From NCBI GenBank assembly GCA_002494215.1, contig DLBF01000125.1, positions 1 through 33,732 on the forward strand: 33,732 bases of DNA. The letters are read 5' to 3'. Made by a program: the position numbers and the translations under genes. The notes below the pieces were generated by a model. The model made no database searches. It worked only from the letters and a program-made list of their open reading frames with translations, and had not been told where the DNA came from. This DNA is from Prevotellaceae bacterium UBA7028. Its GTDB lineage: Bacteria > Bacteroidota > Bacteroidia > Bacteroidales > Bacteroidaceae. Every line of letters begins with the position of its first letter. Positions within the stretch are counted from its first letter, which is position 1. Shown here in pieces: positions 8,340 to 15,001 of this stretch.

Positions 8340-8573
8340 ATGAAAGAAAGAATAAAAGAATTATTGGAAGACATGCTGCCATTGGTGGACTTGGAATCCG
8401 ACTTCCTGTTTAGCGACCTCGACTCGCTGGGAGTCACAACCATCCTAATGACACTATCGGCAGAGTACGGCATAGATTTAGAGGCGAAAGACGCCACACC
8501 CAAGAACCTCAGGAACCTTGACAGCATAGCTGCTATGGTGGAGGAGAAGCTGAAAGTGAAGAGTGAAGAATGA
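8322..8573 (+). CDS. Second acyl carrier protein of the polyene cluster
   Basis: A small ACP with the phosphopantetheine motif DLDSLGVTT (Ser35 counted from the 8322 start) and the flanking helices MKERIKELLEDML and ILMTLSAEYGIDL. Two in-frame starts exist: 8322, which lies inside repeat DNA (TCAATG units), and 8340, which follows the end of the heptad array and gives the typical N-terminus MKERIK. I favour 8340 biologically and report the longer frame as the outer limit. The stop overlaps the ligase start by ATGA. The C-terminal KVKSEE is repeat-encoded and identical to the MMPL tail. The pairing with an adjacent AMP-ligase suggests that this ACP receives the starter unit; this is inference. 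Confidence 0.85.
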   Translation: MFNEIKMKERIKELLEDMLPLVDLESDFLFSDLDSLGVTTILMTLSAEYGIDLEAKDATPKNLRNLDSIAAMVEEKLKVKSEE

Positions 8574-8585
8574 AGAGTGAAGAAT
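8551..8585. repeat. Exact 35-nt copy of the heptad array at the ACP-ligase junction
   Basis: Identical to 8237-8271. It holds the last codons and stop of the second ACP gene and the ATG of the ligase (ATGA overlap at 8570-8573). Both upstream proteins therefore end in the same residues, KVKSEE. Confidence 0.85.
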
Positions 8586-9907
8586 CTGTTTTAGAGATGC
8601 ATTGTATAGAAGATTATCTGAATCTTTGGGCAGAAGAAAATCCTGCCAAGCCGGCAGTTATCTGTGACGGGGAAACGCTCACCTATGGGCAGTTGTGGCA
8701 GCAGGTGAAGGAACGCAGCAGGGAGTATCAGCAGGCGGAAGGCAGTGCTGTGCTTGTCCGCAATACCCAGAGCATTGACTTCCTGATTCAGTACTTTGCC
8801 ACACATCTGGCAGGGAAAGCTGCTGTACCCGTAGAGGAAGACTGTACCCCCAACCGCCTCGGCTCCATACAGCATCAGATTAACGCGTGCACCATCCCCG
8901 TGGACGTGGCAGATATCCTCTACACCACAGGCACTACAGGTCAGCAGAAGGGCATTATGATTAGCCACAAGGCCATCGTGGCAGATGCCGAGAACCTGAT
9001 TTCCGCCATGCAGTTCACGGAGGATTTGCTGTTCATCATCAGCGGACCGCTCAACCACATAGGCAGCCTCAGCAAGATATGGCCCACCATCATGGTAGGT
9101 GCCACACTCTGCATCACCCCGGGCATGAAGGATATGAACCTGTTCCTGAACGCCTTCCGCCTCCCCTATCCCAAGGTTGCCACATTCCTGGTTCCCACCA
9201 GCATACGCATGCTGCTGCAGTTTGCCCGAAAGGAGTTCTCCGGCATCGCCGACAAGATAGATTTCATAGAGACAGGAGCCGCTCCCATGGCGCAGGCTGA
9301 CATGGAATCCCTATGCCAACTTCTACCACACACCAGGCTTTACAACACATACGCCTCCACCGAGACGGGAATCATCTGCACGCACAACTACAACTCGGAT
9401 TACTGCGTGGCAGGCTGCCTGGGCCGCCCCATGCTTCACTCCTCCGTCTTTATCACCCCCGAGGGTAACGTAGCCTGCCAGGGAGCCACCCTGATGGAGG
9501 GCTATGTTGGCGACGAAGGTCTGACGCGCAATGTGCTGCACGATGGCACACTTTTCACCTCCGACTGCGGCAGGATTGACGAGCAGGGGCGCCTGCATCT
9601 GACGGGTCGCATGGGCGACATCATCAATATAGGCGGCTACAAGGTCAATCCCATCGAGGTAGAGGATGCCGCCCTGTCCTTCCCTGCCGTTGCCGACTGC
9701 ATCTGCACACCCAGCCCCCACCCCGTTCTGGGCACGGTGCTAAGGCTGTTTGTAGTACCAAAGGACGACAAAACAATCGACAAGAAAGAGCTGGCAGCCC
9801 ATCTGACGCAAAAGCTGGAGCACTACAAGGTACCCCAGCTCTTCAGCATCACAGATCACATAGAAAGAACCTACAACGGTAAGCTGAACCGCAAGTTCTA
9901 CCTATAG
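8570..9907 (+). CDS. AMP-dependent acyl/aryl ligase (starter-unit activation)
   Basis: A 445-residue member of the ANL adenylating family, shorter than the usual 500-550. Visible motifs are the phosphate loop TTGTTGQQKG (119-128), YASTETG (261-267), the ribose-binding Asp332 in TSDCGRIDEQGRLHLTGR with the hinge just after it, and the C-terminal catalytic Lys438 in NGKLNRK. The protein probably activates an aryl acid and loads it on the adjacent ACP as the polyene starter; the exact acid (for example a 4-hydroxybenzoate- or coumarate-like one) is not predictable here. The ATG at 8570 lies in repeat DNA; an alternative ATG at 8597 begins right at the conserved MHCIEDYLNLW. This is the last gene of the cluster; the next gene starts 93 nt downstream with its own putative promoter. 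Confidence 0.88.
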   Translation: MKSEESVLEMHCIEDYLNLWAEENPAKPAVICDGETLTYGQLWQQVKERSREYQQAEGSAVLVRNTQSIDFLIQYFATHLAGKAAVPVEEDCTPNRLGSIQHQINACTIPVDVADILYTTGTTGQQKGIMISHKAIVADAENLISAMQFTEDLLFIISGPLNHIGSLSKIWPTIMVGATLCITPGMKDMNLFLNAFRLPYPKVATFLVPTSIRMLLQFARKEFSGIADKIDFIETGAAPMAQADMESLCQLLPHTRLYNTYASTETGIICTHNYNSDYCVAGCLGRPMLHSSVFITPEGNVACQGATLMEGYVGDEGLTRNVLHDGTLFTSDCGRIDEQGRLHLTGRMGDIINIGGYKVNPIEVEDAALSFPAVADCICTPSPHPVLGTVLRLFVVPKDDKTIDKKELAAHLTQKLEHYKVPQLFSITDHIERTYNGKLNRKFYL

Positions 9908-9955
9908 TTTTGTGTATTTTCCCTATCCGCCTGATGGAAATACGAAAAAAACATG

Positions 9956-9963
9956 TAAATTTG
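9956..9963 (+). promoter_or_regulatory. Putative -7 box (TAAATTTG) of the C10 protease gene
   Basis: TAAATTTG fits the Bacteroidota TAnnTTTG consensus and predicts a start of transcription near 9970, about 30 nt before the ATG at 10001. No good TTTG -33 element is seen at the usual distance. Confidence 0.4.
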
Positions 9964-10000
9964 CCGCGTAAAAAGATTGGCATATATAATTAAAGATAAT

Positions 10001-12466
10001 ATGAGAAGATTTATCACCCTTCTTTCATTGCTGTTGACAGTGCTTAGCATCATGGCAGAACCTATCACTCCTGCCGCTGCCCGTCAGGCTGCTGCAAGTT
10101 TCCTGCAGAAACATGGTGTCCAACTACAGAACGAGGTCATGCGTGCCCCACATCGCGCCCTGGGTAAGGGCACCGCAAGTAGCGAGGCCAGTCCCTACTA
10201 CGTATTCAATGCCGAAGCGGGAAAGGGATTTGTCGTAGTCAGCGGAGACGACTGCGTAGGCGACAATCTGGTATTAGGCTATGCAACAAACGGCAGCTTT
10301 GATGCCAAGAAGGTAAACGACAACATGCAATGGTGGCTGAACGAAATGGAGAGCCAGATTACCAGACTCAGTCAGCAGAATGCCAAGGCAAAGGCAGCAC
10401 CATTGCACAACGACATAGATACACTGGTAACAGCTCTCTGGGATCAAGGCACCAGCCCCTACGACCCACAGAATCCCTATAACAGATATTGCCCCGAGAA
10501 AGATGGACAATTGTGCATTACAGGCTGTATGGCAACTGCCCTGGCGCAGGTAATGTATTACCACAAATGGCCCCAGGGACCGATAGCAGCACCTGTTCCC
10601 GCCTACGTATCGGATGACGAAAAGATTTATGACGAATTACCTGTTACAACATTTGAATGGGAAAACATGGTGGACGACTATACAAAGGAAACCACGGATG
10701 CCCAGCAGATGGCTGTTGCCAGACTGATGCGCTATTGCGGACAGACGGTGCAGATGACTTATACCCCCGATTTTTCTGGTGCCATGTATTACGACGTGGA
10801 CATGCTTACCCAATTGTTTGGCTATGACCAAGGGGTATATGCGGCTCATGCCGAAGACTATACAGTGAGCGGATGGGACGAACTAATCTATAACGAACTG
10901 AAGGAGGGGCGTCCCCTCGTTTATTGCGGTCTTGCCTATGATGGTGGACATGCCTTTGTCGTGGATGGTTATCAGGCCATGAACGGCAGCGGCTACTACC
11001 ATGTCAACTGGGGCTGGGGAGGCTGGTATAATGGATACTTCAAGATTGCGATCCTGAATCCCGCCGACATAGTACCAGGCGTCACCAGCACAACCGCTGA
11101 GGGTTATAACTGGGAGCAAGAAGCACTTATAGGCCTGCAGCCCGCAAAGGGCCCCGCAACCGATTACGGCCGCTACCTATTAACCACAGGTTGGCATTAT
11201 AGCTTAGATGATCTCTCGGATGCTTTCGAGGCCTGTAACACATCATGGCGTCCTGGAACATACAGCATCTACCTGGCAGAGGAGATGCCCGACGGCACCC
11301 TGGACTTCCATAATTACGCCTTTGGCTACGATTATGAATTCCCCGGCTACGATATGGCTCACTGGACGTCATGGCAGAATCTTACATACCCAGAGGTCGA
11401 GGGACTTGCTCCGGGCAGCCACAAAATGGTCCTCTATAATAAGGAGGCAGGCACCAACGCTCCCTGGAAGCCCCTCTTCGGTCCAAGCAAATACATAGAG
11501 GTCGTCGTTAATGCCGAAGGGAAAGTAGAAGAGCGCATCTTCCATCCTTTAGGCAAGCTTTCCGCCTCTGCCGCAGACATTAGCATCGACGGCATAAAAC
11601 AAACGGGATTAAAGCAGATTACCACAGCTACCATAACAAACAACAGCGACGAAGATTTCACGGGTGCCCTAAGAGCTCTGATATATAAGATGAACGGCTC
11701 CACGTTGGAAGAGTTTGAGAATAGTGTTATTGTCAGCATAATGGTCGAAGCCCACAGTACGGCAACCATCTCATTCCCGTTCTCGGTCGATACATCCGGA
11801 CGTTATGTTATGGAGCTAGTCATACCCGATCAGGCCTATGATTTTGAGGGTTACGATAGTTCCGAGCTTAGCAATTCATCAGGCCATATAGGCACAAAGT
11901 TCTTCGACATCGAGGAGCTTCAGTTCAGGTGCGAAGAATTAGCATACAATCAGGATAAAGACCTGCAGGGGAATCCTATTTACAAACTGGACTTCAAGGT
12001 TGTTAACCAAACCGGCAAGACTTACGACTCTGTCATATATGCCGATATCTACAAGGTAAACGACGAGGATGAAGAGGAGTTGGTGGATTTCTCGGAAGAC
12101 CTATGTAAGAGAATCTATCTCGAGACAGGCAACAGTTGTACCGACTACATATCTCTGCCAGAGCCTTTGGAACCTGGAGAATACTCCATAGACCTGCTCA
12201 TGGCAAACAATATGCGAAGCTTAGATTACAGTAATCATTTCATCTTCGACACGAAGACCATCACAGTAGAGGAAGGAACGGGAATAGGCCCCTCTCCCCA
12301 GCCCTCCCCCAAATGGGAGGGAGCGGTTTACGACCTTGCAGGACGCTGCCTTAATTCAAATTTCAAAATTCAAAATTCAAAAGAAGATTCTTCACTCTTC
12401 ACTCTTCATTCTTCACTTAAAAAGGGACTTTATGTCGTAGATAGGAAGAAGGTGATGATGAAGTAA
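10001..12466 (+). CDS. Secreted C10 (streptopain-family) cysteine protease with C-terminal sorting-like domain
   Basis: About 821 residues. A signal peptide (MRRFITLLSLLLTVLSIMA) is followed by an inhibitory pro-domain (about 22-125), then the C10 catalytic domain with Cys176 (CITGCMATALAQVMYYHKWP) and His317 (GGHAFVVDGYQ), and the HVNWGWGGWYNGYF segment. The related interpain of Prevotella intermedia is of this family. Residues from about 370 form beta-rich modules, ending in a short sorting-like domain (VYDLAGRCLN ... KKGLYVVDRKKVMMK). That domain is interrupted by repeat-encoded segments: PSPQPSPKWEG from a GC-rich module and about 20 residues from heptads at 12351-12420. ATG 10001 is preferred over a TTG at 9977 because it begins the signal peptide. 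Confidence 0.9.
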   Translation: MRRFITLLSLLLTVLSIMAEPITPAAARQAAASFLQKHGVQLQNEVMRAPHRALGKGTASSEASPYYVFNAEAGKGFVVVSGDDCVGDNLVLGYATNGSFDAKKVNDNMQWWLNEMESQITRLSQQNAKAKAAPLHNDIDTLVTALWDQGTSPYDPQNPYNRYCPEKDGQLCITGCMATALAQVMYYHKWPQGPIAAPVPAYVSDDEKIYDELPVTTFEWENMVDDYTKETTDAQQMAVARLMRYCGQTVQMTYTPDFSGAMYYDVDMLTQLFGYDQGVYAAHAEDYTVSGWDELIYNELKEGRPLVYCGLAYDGGHAFVVDGYQAMNGSGYYHVNWGWGGWYNGYFKIAILNPADIVPGVTSTTAEGYNWEQEALIGLQPAKGPATDYGRYLLTTGWHYSLDDLSDAFEACNTSWRPGTYSIYLAEEMPDGTLDFHNYAFGYDYEFPGYDMAHWTSWQNLTYPEVEGLAPGSHKMVLYNKEAGTNAPWKPLFGPSKYIEVVVNAEGKVEERIFHPLGKLSASAADISIDGIKQTGLKQITTATITNNSDEDFTGALRALIYKMNGSTLEEFENSVIVSIMVEAHSTATISFPFSVDTSGRYVMELVIPDQAYDFEGYDSSELSNSSGHIGTKFFDIEELQFRCEELAYNQDKDLQGNPIYKLDFKVVNQTGKTYDSVIYADIYKVNDEDEEELVDFSEDLCKRIYLETGNSCTDYISLPEPLEPGEYSIDLLMANNMRSLDYSNHFIFDTKTITVEEGTGIGPSPQPSPKWEGAVYDLAGRCLNSNFKIQNSKEDSSLFTLHSSLKKGLYVVDRKKVMMK
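12287..12420 (+). repeat. Repeat cassette inside the C10 protease C-terminus
   Basis: A GC-rich inverted module (about 12291-12325, encoding PSPQPSPKWEG) precedes VYDLAGR. Then from 12355 at least nine consecutive heptads follow (AATTCAA, ATTTCAA, AATTCAA x2, AAGAAGA, TTCTTCA, CTCTTCA x2, TTCTTCA). Both are read in frame. Confidence 0.75.
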
Positions 12467-12490
12467 GGAAAACTTCTAACCATAACAAGA

Positions 12491-12524
12491 AAGCCCCTGA
12501 GCACATTTGCTCAAGGGCTTTTTT
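12491..12524 (+). terminator. Rho-independent terminator after the C10 protease gene
   Basis: Hairpin AAGCCCcTGAGC / GCTCAaGGGCTT with an ACATTT loop and a run of T residues, starting 25 nt after the stop codon. Confidence 0.85.
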
Positions 12525-12554
12525 AATGGTAAACGTTCAACGAAGTATCAGCAA

Positions 12555-12631
12555 TATCTTACATCTTACATCAGACATCAGCCCTCTTACATCCTACTTC
12601 AGACTTCAGCCATCAGACTTCAGCCTTCTTC
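12555..12631. repeat. Heptad array of the CATCAGA/CTTCAGC type
   Basis: Eleven consecutive 7-mers in one phase (TATCTTA, CATCTTA, CATCAGA, CATCAGC, CCTCTTA, CATCCTA, CTTCAGA, CTTCAGC, CATCAGA, CTTCAGC, CTTCTTC). It opens the 741-nt gene-free stretch 12467-13207, which also holds a degenerate frame, a palindrome and the HU promoter. Confidence 0.8.
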
Positions 12632-12663
12632 CGCGAATCAGAGAACCGTACCCTGAGCCATAA

Positions 12664-12792
12664 CTAACTCATTGCCAGTGAAAAACCTTTCAGCATCGGC
12701 ACGGCGGGGAGGGCTTTGCCGTTCTCCACTACCGCCATGGCGTAGCCTATCAGCAGCCAGTCCGTGGGACACTCCTTGGGCGATGCCAGCAC
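12664..12792 (-). pseudogene. Short degenerate coding remnant, unknown family
   Basis: A 42-residue minus-strand frame from a GTG at 12792 to a TAG at 12664 has amino-acid composition and GC-rich codons like a real protein tail (for example WLLIGYAMAVVENGKALP and VPMLKGFSLAMS), while the flanks are AT-rich repeats and a stop closes the frame two codons upstream. It is read as the 3' remainder of a lost gene. I do not recognise the family. A longer minus-strand frame over the same bases (12638-12847) looks less protein-like. Confidence 0.35.
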
Positions 12793-12815
12793 CTTTCAAG
12801 AAAACCGTCTGAGTG

Positions 12816-12949
12816 ATTACAGTATTACAATTACAGTTTTTCTCCAAAGGAGCTAATAATAGTTACTACTATATAATATAATATATATATTATATTATAT
12901 AGTAGTAAAAGTGAATCACGACTTTTTCAAGAAACTGTAATACTGTAAT
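12816..12949. repeat. 46-bp perfect palindrome nested in 14-bp inverted repeats
   Basis: Positions 12863-12908 are a perfect inverted repeat with two 23-nt arms and no loop, beginning TTACTACTATATAATA and ending with its complement. It is flanked by ATTACAGTATTACA at 12816-12829 and its exact reverse complement at 12936-12949. The whole block is AT-rich and could extrude a cruciform. It might be a miniature mobile element, a replication or recombination site, or a strong RNA hairpin. Confidence 0.8.
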
Positions 12950-13025
12950 TGTAACCACATTCATGGTGTATAATTTTTTTTATCGTTTTACACTTTTCAA
13001 AACGTCGTTTTATGGTATCATATTT

Positions 13026-13056
13026 TTTGACATTCCAAAATATTGCCGTACCTTTG
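13026..13056 (+). promoter_or_regulatory. Promoter of the HU-like gene (TTTG-N19-TACCTTTG)
   Basis: The -33 element TTTG (13026-13029) and the -7 element TACCTTTG (13049-13056) are separated by 19 nt, an exact fit to the Bacteroidota housekeeping promoter. Transcription would start near 13063, leaving an untranslated leader of about 145 nt. Confidence 0.75.
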
Positions 13057-13207
13057 CAGTGTCAAAAGAAAGAGATAGAAAAATGCTCCCACACGAGGCC
13101 GCAAAAATCCCCACGTGCACTAAGAAGATTTCCCTCACGAGAGCCCAACCGGAGAACTTTCTGCGACAAAGGAAATTTATTTACAAACCATTTAAAACAT
13201 TTTTGCT

Positions 13208-13762
13208 ATGTTGAAAGTTAAAGCAATTGAGAAACTACAGAAGATTGGCAAGTACGAAGGCACCCACCGCTATGTGATGCAGCCTGAGATGTATGCTCAG
13301 TTGGCACAGGACAAGGTGATTAAGGAGGCTGCTCTGCGCAGCGGCGTAAGCCGAGGTATCATGCAGGCATGCTGGGATGCAGCCGGCGAGGTAATCAAGG
13401 CATGGGCCACTGAGGGCCACAGCGTGGCACTGCCAGGACTGGGAACCATGCGCTTCGGCCTGCGTGCCAAGAGTGTTGCCACCGTGAACGAGGTAAAGGC
13501 AGGCCTCATTACCAGCCGCCGTATTATCTTCACGCCCAACACGGAGCTGAAGGACGAGCTGGCGGACACTACGGTGCAGATTACCTGCTACGACCGCAAC
13601 GGCAACGAGGTGAAGCGTGTCACCAGTTCGGACGACGGAATTGTTGAGGATAACGAGAACAGCAGCCTCACCCCCGACCCCTCTCCCGAAGGCGAGGGGA
13701 GTCAGAACCAAGGCGGTAGCGACAACGGCGGTAACACCGGAGGCGGTGGCGGACAAAACTGA
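13208..13762 (+). CDS. HU-family DNA-binding protein with repeat-derived glycine-rich tail
   Basis: A 184-residue protein. Residues 1 to about 125 match the Bacteroidota HU-like fold (LKVKAIEKLQKIGKYEGTHRYVMQPEM, then VIKEAALRSGVSRGIMQACWDAAGEVIKAWATEGHSVALPGLGTMRFGLRA). These proteins bind DNA and are longer than E. coli HU (about 90). Residues 154-164, LTPDPSPEGEG, are encoded by the GC-rich inverted module seen between genes elsewhere, and the rest of the tail is Asn/Gly-rich (GGNTGGGGGQN). The tail is probably disordered and not needed for DNA binding. A good promoter and a long leader precede it. No other nucleoid or phage gene is adjacent. Confidence 0.85.
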   Translation: MLKVKAIEKLQKIGKYEGTHRYVMQPEMYAQLAQDKVIKEAALRSGVSRGIMQACWDAAGEVIKAWATEGHSVALPGLGTMRFGLRAKSVATVNEVKAGLITSRRIIFTPNTELKDELADTTVQITCYDRNGNEVKRVTSSDDGIVEDNENSSLTPDPSPEGEGSQNQGGSDNGGNTGGGGGQN

Positions 13763-13763
13763 T

Positions 13764-13791
13764 AAAGAGCGGGCCTTCGGGCCCCCTCTTT
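13764..13791 (+). terminator. Terminator after the HU-like gene
   Basis: Hairpin AAAGAGcGGGCC-TTCG-GGCCCcCTCTTT begins 2 nt after the stop codon. The stem is GC-rich with a stable TTCG tetraloop, followed by T residues. Confidence 0.85.
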
Positions 13792-13792
13792 A

Positions 13793-13898
13793 ATGAAGAA
13801 TGAAGAGTGAAGAACGCCGAAGGGGTCGCGAGCTGGAAGCGAGAAGGTTTAGCTCGACGGCCCGAAGGGGAAAGTCAACGAAGTGGCAATTATGAATT
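13793..13898. repeat. Heptads plus long dispersed block
   Basis: Heptads AATGAAG, AATGAAG, AGTGAAG lead into a block (13812-13898) that shares both ends with 2442-2494: GAACGCCGAAGGGGTCGCGA at the left and ACGAAGTGGCAATTATGAAT at the right. The present copy carries about 34 extra nt in the middle. Confidence 0.7.
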
Positions 13899-13910
13899 AA
13901 TCCAAAAGTT

Positions 13911-14075
13911 CTCGAATTTACTATCACTCGGATAAAGAAATAAAAAATCGATTTTATTTCGTTTATCTCTCGTTTAATCGTAACTTTGAGACCATCTCTC
14001 GAACTTACTATCACTCGGATAAAGAAATAAAAATTCAATTTTATTTCGTTTATCTCTCGTTTAATCGTAACTTTG
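13911..14075 (+). promoter_or_regulatory. Tandemly duplicated promoter block of the DMT permease gene
   Basis: Two 78-nt copies (13911-13988 and 13998-14075, 3 mismatches) each end in TAACTTTG, a TAnnTTTG -7 box, with TTCG 19 nt upstream as a weak -33 element. Each copy also contains a near-inverted repeat (ATAAAGAAATAAAA ... TTTTATTTCGTTTAT) that could bind a regulator. Transcription from copy 2 would start about 17 nt before the ATG at 14099. Confidence 0.65.
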
Positions 14076-14098
14076 CGGCCGATTTTTACAAAAAACAC

Positions 14099-15001
14099 AT
14101 GGTTAACAATTGGATTGAAAGCATTAAACAGAACCTTGCCATCGTTACAGCGCTTGGTGTCTGTGCTATTTGGGGTGAAACGTTTGTTTCAACAAAAATT
14201 CTGCTGGAAAGCGGGCTGATGCCATCCGACATCTTCTTCTACCGCTTTACCTTGGCATATATCTGTATCTGGTTCTTCTCGTACAAAAGGCTGTGGGCCG
14301 ACAACTGGCAAGACGAACTTCTGCTGCTGGTACTGGGTATCATGGGCGGTTCGCTCTACTTCCTGACAGAAAATATGGCTCTGATGTACAGTACAGCCTC
14401 TAACGTAGCCATTCTGGTAGGCTCTACCCCTCTGATAACAGCCGTGCTGATGGCGATATTCTACAAGGACGAGCGCATGTGCACCAGACAGATGATAGGT
14501 TCGCTGCTGGCCTTCGGAGGTATGGCACTGGTAATCCTGAACGGACAGCTGATGCTGCACCTGAACCCCAAGGGCGATATTCTGGCATTGTGTGCCTCGC
14601 TGACGTGGGCCTGCTATTCGCTGATTATAAAGAAGCTGTCGAGACACTACAACTCCCTGTTCATCACACGTAAGATTTTCATCTACGGCATACTCACCAT
14701 CCTACCCTATCTGTGGATAAAGAGTCCGCTGATGGTGGATATAAATGTTTTGAGCAAGCCCGCCGTATGGGTGAACTTGCTCTATTTAAGTGTTATTGCC
14801 TCCATGCTCTGCTTCGTTGCATGGAACTGGACGCTGAAAAGACTGGGCACCGTACGTGCCACCAACATCATCTATCTGCAGTCTTTCTGGACGATGTTCT
14901 TCTCCTACCTGATACTGGACGAGCGCATTACGCTGATGGCCATCTGCGGAACCGCCACCCTGATTCTGGGTATGTATCTGGCAGGAAAGGCCGCTACTTG
15001 A
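14099..15001 (+). CDS. EamA/DMT-family permease
   Basis: A 300-residue protein with about ten predicted membrane helices in two homologous EamA halves (first: ALGVCAIWGETFVSTKILLE; second: GDILALCASLTWACYSLIIKK), typical of drug/metabolite transporters in the inner membrane. The substrate is unknown; related proteins export amino acids, sugars or metabolites. The gene is preceded by a duplicated promoter block and its last 8 nt overlap, tail to tail, the esterase on the other strand. No operon partner is seen on the plus strand. Confidence 0.88.
   Translation: MVNNWIESIKQNLAIVTALGVCAIWGETFVSTKILLESGLMPSDIFFYRFTLAYICIWFFSYKRLWADNWQDELLLLVLGIMGGSLYFLTENMALMYSTASNVAILVGSTPLITAVLMAIFYKDERMCTRQMIGSLLAFGGMALVILNGQLMLHLNPKGDILALCASLTWACYSLIIKKLSRHYNSLFITRKIFIYGILTILPYLWIKSPLMVDINVLSKPAVWVNLLYLSVIASMLCFVAWNWTLKRLGTVRATNIIYLQSFWTMFFSYLILDERITLMAICGTATLILGMYLAGKAAT

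Noticed and set aside
9977..10000. TTG start for the C10 protease
   Set aside because: It would add eight residues before a complete signal peptide and lie only about 7 nt after the predicted transcription start.
12638..12847. 69-residue minus-strand frame
   Set aside because: Arginine/glycine-rich composition typical of an out-of-frame reading; the overlapping 42-residue frame is more protein-like.
12963..13221. Two overlapping plus-strand frames before the HU-like gene
   Set aside because: They run through the promoter and leader of the HU-like gene, are AT-rich and have no protein-like pattern.
13790..14098. Minus-strand reading frame with an internal repeat over the permease leader
   Set aside because: Its repeated residues are just the translation of the duplicated promoter block; both copies carry TAACTTTG boxes on the plus strand and no ribosome-binding or family signal is seen.
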